Below are positions 62,933 to 64,000 of a stretch of DNA of 64,000 bases, piece by piece (within the stretch, counting starts at the first letter, position 1; every line of letters begins with the position of its first letter). The stretch spans positions 1 to 64,000 of the forward strand of contig JBECKS010000130.1 of NCBI GenBank assembly GCA_040235395.1, given 5' to 3'. The position numbers and the translations under genes were made by a program. A model generated the notes under the pieces. It made no database searches, was not told the DNA's origin, and saw nothing but the letters and a program-made list of their open reading frames with translations. Source of the DNA: JBECKS01 sp040235395 (GTDB lineage: Bacteria > Pseudomonadota > Gammaproteobacteria > Pseudomonadales > JBECKS01).

Positions 62933-63345
62933 TACATTACCGTCCGAGTCACAATTTTCGTATTTATAGGTAATTTCGCTGCTGCAAGTTCAAAAGCCCT
63001 TCTAGCAACTGATTCATCAACCCCTTCCATCTCAAACAACACTCTTCCTGGTTGAATCTGAGCAACCCAATACTCAACATTACCTTTACCCTTACCTTGA
63101 CGAACTTCTAAAGGCTTTTGCGTGATTGGTTTGTCAGGAAAAATACGTATCCAGATTTTTCCCCCACGTTTTACGTGTCTTGTCATCGCCCTTCTGCCAG
63201 CCTCAATCTGTCTAGCTGTCAGTCGACCTTGCTCAGTAGCCTTTAACCCAATGGTTCCAAAAGAGACTTTATTACCCCTTTGAGCCAAACCGCGATTACG
63301 GCCTTTCATCTGTTTTCTAAACTTTGTTCTTTTAGGTTGTAGCAT
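62932..63345 (-). CDS. rplP: 50S ribosomal protein uL16
   Basis: The 137-residue protein starts MLQPKRTKFRKQMKGRNRG and has the block RGGKIWIRIFPDKPITQKP. The arginine equivalent to the hydroxylated R81 of E. coli is R82, in EVRQGKGKGN. The residue after it is Gln instead of the usual Met. uL16 lines the A-site tRNA entry. Confidence 0.97.
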   Translation of the reverse strand: MLQPKRTKFRKQMKGRNRGLAQRGNKVSFGTIGLKATEQGRLTARQIEAGRRAMTRHVKRGGKIWIRIFPDKPITQKPLEVRQGKGKGNVEYWVAQIQPGRVLFEMEGVDESVARRAFELAAAKLPINTKIVTRTVM

Positions 63346-63379
63346 CGTCTTGCCTTATTTACTCTCAGGAAATTTGATT

Positions 63380-64000
63380 CTAGCTAGCCTTACTTTGCTC
63401 AGCTTTTTTATCGTATAAACCTTCAAATACTTCGCCTTTGAAAATCCATACCTTCACCCCAATAACACCATAAGTTGTGTGAGCTTCATGTGTCGCATAA
63501 TCAATATCAGCTCTTAATGTATGAAGAGGGACGCGACCCTCCTTATACCATTCAGTTCTAGCTATCTCAGCACCACCAAGTCTTCCAGAAACCTGAATAC
63601 GAATTCCTTCTGCACCAGCTCTCATGGCATTTTGCTGAGCACGCTTCATTGCTCTACGAAACATCACACGTCTCTCTAGTTGCTGCGCTATATTTGCAGC
63701 AACCAACTTCGCATCCAGTTCAGGTTTTCTGATTTCTTCAATATTAACCTGAACAGAACAGCCCATTTTCTTCGCAATTTCACGACGAAGAATTTCAACA
63801 TCTTCACCTTTTTTACCAATTACAATACCTGGTCTAGCCGTATGAATAGTTACACGAGCACTTTCAGAAGGTCTTTGGATCTCCACCTTGCTCACCGACG
63901 CATTACTGAGTTTTTTCATTACAAACTCACGAACCTCTAAATCGGTCAATAGATTGCTTGCATACGTTTTAGGGTTCGCGTACCAAATTGAGTTGTGTTT
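63380..64000 (-). CDS. rpsC: 30S ribosomal protein uS3 (N-terminus beyond window)
   Basis: The frame continues upstream past 64000: the visible part begins with KHNSIWYANPKTYASNLLTD, which corresponds to about residue 17 of uS3. The KH domain block VTIHTARPGIVIGKKGEDVE and the C-terminal GGAEIARTEWYKEGRVPLHTL are present. An internal TTG or ATG start near 63949 is not the true start. About 15 N-terminal residues are missing. Confidence 0.96.
   Translation of the reverse strand, partial: KHNSIWYANPKTYASNLLTDLEVREFVMKKLSNASVSKVEIQRPSESARVTIHTARPGIVIGKKGEDVEILRREIAKKMGCSVQVNIEEIRKPELDAKLVAANIAQQLERRVMFRRAMKRAQQNAMRAGAEGIRIQVSGRLGGAEIARTEWYKEGRVPLHTLRADIDYATHEAHTTYGVIGVKVWIFKGEVFEGLYDKKAEQSKAS

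Noticed and set aside
1..64000. CRISPR arrays, insertion sequences, prophage or tRNA genes
   Set aside because: No regularly spaced direct repeats, transposase, integrase or tRNA-like cloverleaf was noticed; the accessory patches at 2817-6656 and 35604-43780 carry no mobility genes.

Overview
The window is a chromosomal segment of a gammaproteobacterium, moderately AT-rich by eye. The gene orders kdsC-lptC-lptB-rpoN-ptsN-rapZ-npr-mgtE, mlaC-ibaG-murA-hisG-hisD-hisC, mreBCD with divergent gatCAB, and ssb-MFS-uvrA next to the alpha/spc ribosomal operons resemble the Pseudomonas/Oceanospirillales/Cellvibrionales part of the class. Lipopolysaccharide transport genes, lipoproteins, type II secretion and beta-barrel proteins show a Gram-negative envelope. 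No phage, transposon, CRISPR array, tRNA or rRNA gene was seen. The genus cannot be fixed from the sequence alone.

Layout. 1-2383 (minus): ilvI-ilvH-ilvC, with ilvC cut by the window edge. 2817-6656: an accessory patch of exported proteins (DUF4124 protein, a coupled small beta-barrel/lipoprotein pair, a lipoprotein with a duplicated domain). 6702-12054 (minus): hisC, hisD, short-form hisG, murA, ibaG and mlaC. 12417-20252 (plus): kdsC, an LptC-LptA fusion gene, lptB, rpoN, ptsN, rapZ, npr, mgtE and darP. 20249-27765 (minus): nitrilase-family amidase, yhdP, mreD, mreC, mreB. 28313-31565 (plus): gatC-gatA-gatB, closed by a strong terminator. 31633-43780: a hypothetical exported protein, yaaA, acs, then a second accessory patch of large secreted or outer-membrane proteins: a 625-residue unknown, a protein with a C-terminal sorting-signal-like tail, a coiled-coil protein with a serine-less hydrolase domain, a FadL-like barrel and a small membrane protein. 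43777-49505 (minus): gspD-gspC-gspN, ssb and an MFS transporter. 49654-52479: uvrA. 52484-53671 (minus): a class V aminotransferase. 53747-64000 (minus): the alpha operon, the spc operon and the end of the S10 operon, running off the edge inside rpsC.

How the genes work together. Much of the window concerns building the envelope: MurA starts peptidoglycan precursors, KdsC makes Kdo, LptC/LptA/LptB move lipopolysaccharide, MlaC and YhdP concern phospholipid traffic, MreBCD sets rod shape, and GspCDN belongs to the type II secretion system. RpoN with PtsN, RapZ and NPr form the nitrogen-PTS regulatory block.

The most notable observation is a single 335-residue gene in which an LptC-like membrane-anchored domain runs into an LptA-like domain, where most relatives have two genes. 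Around it the usual syntenic block looks pared down: kdsD, mlaFED, mlaB, hpf, maf, rng, tldD and pmbA are absent from positions where related genomes often carry them. Whether they are lost or moved cannot be judged from this window.
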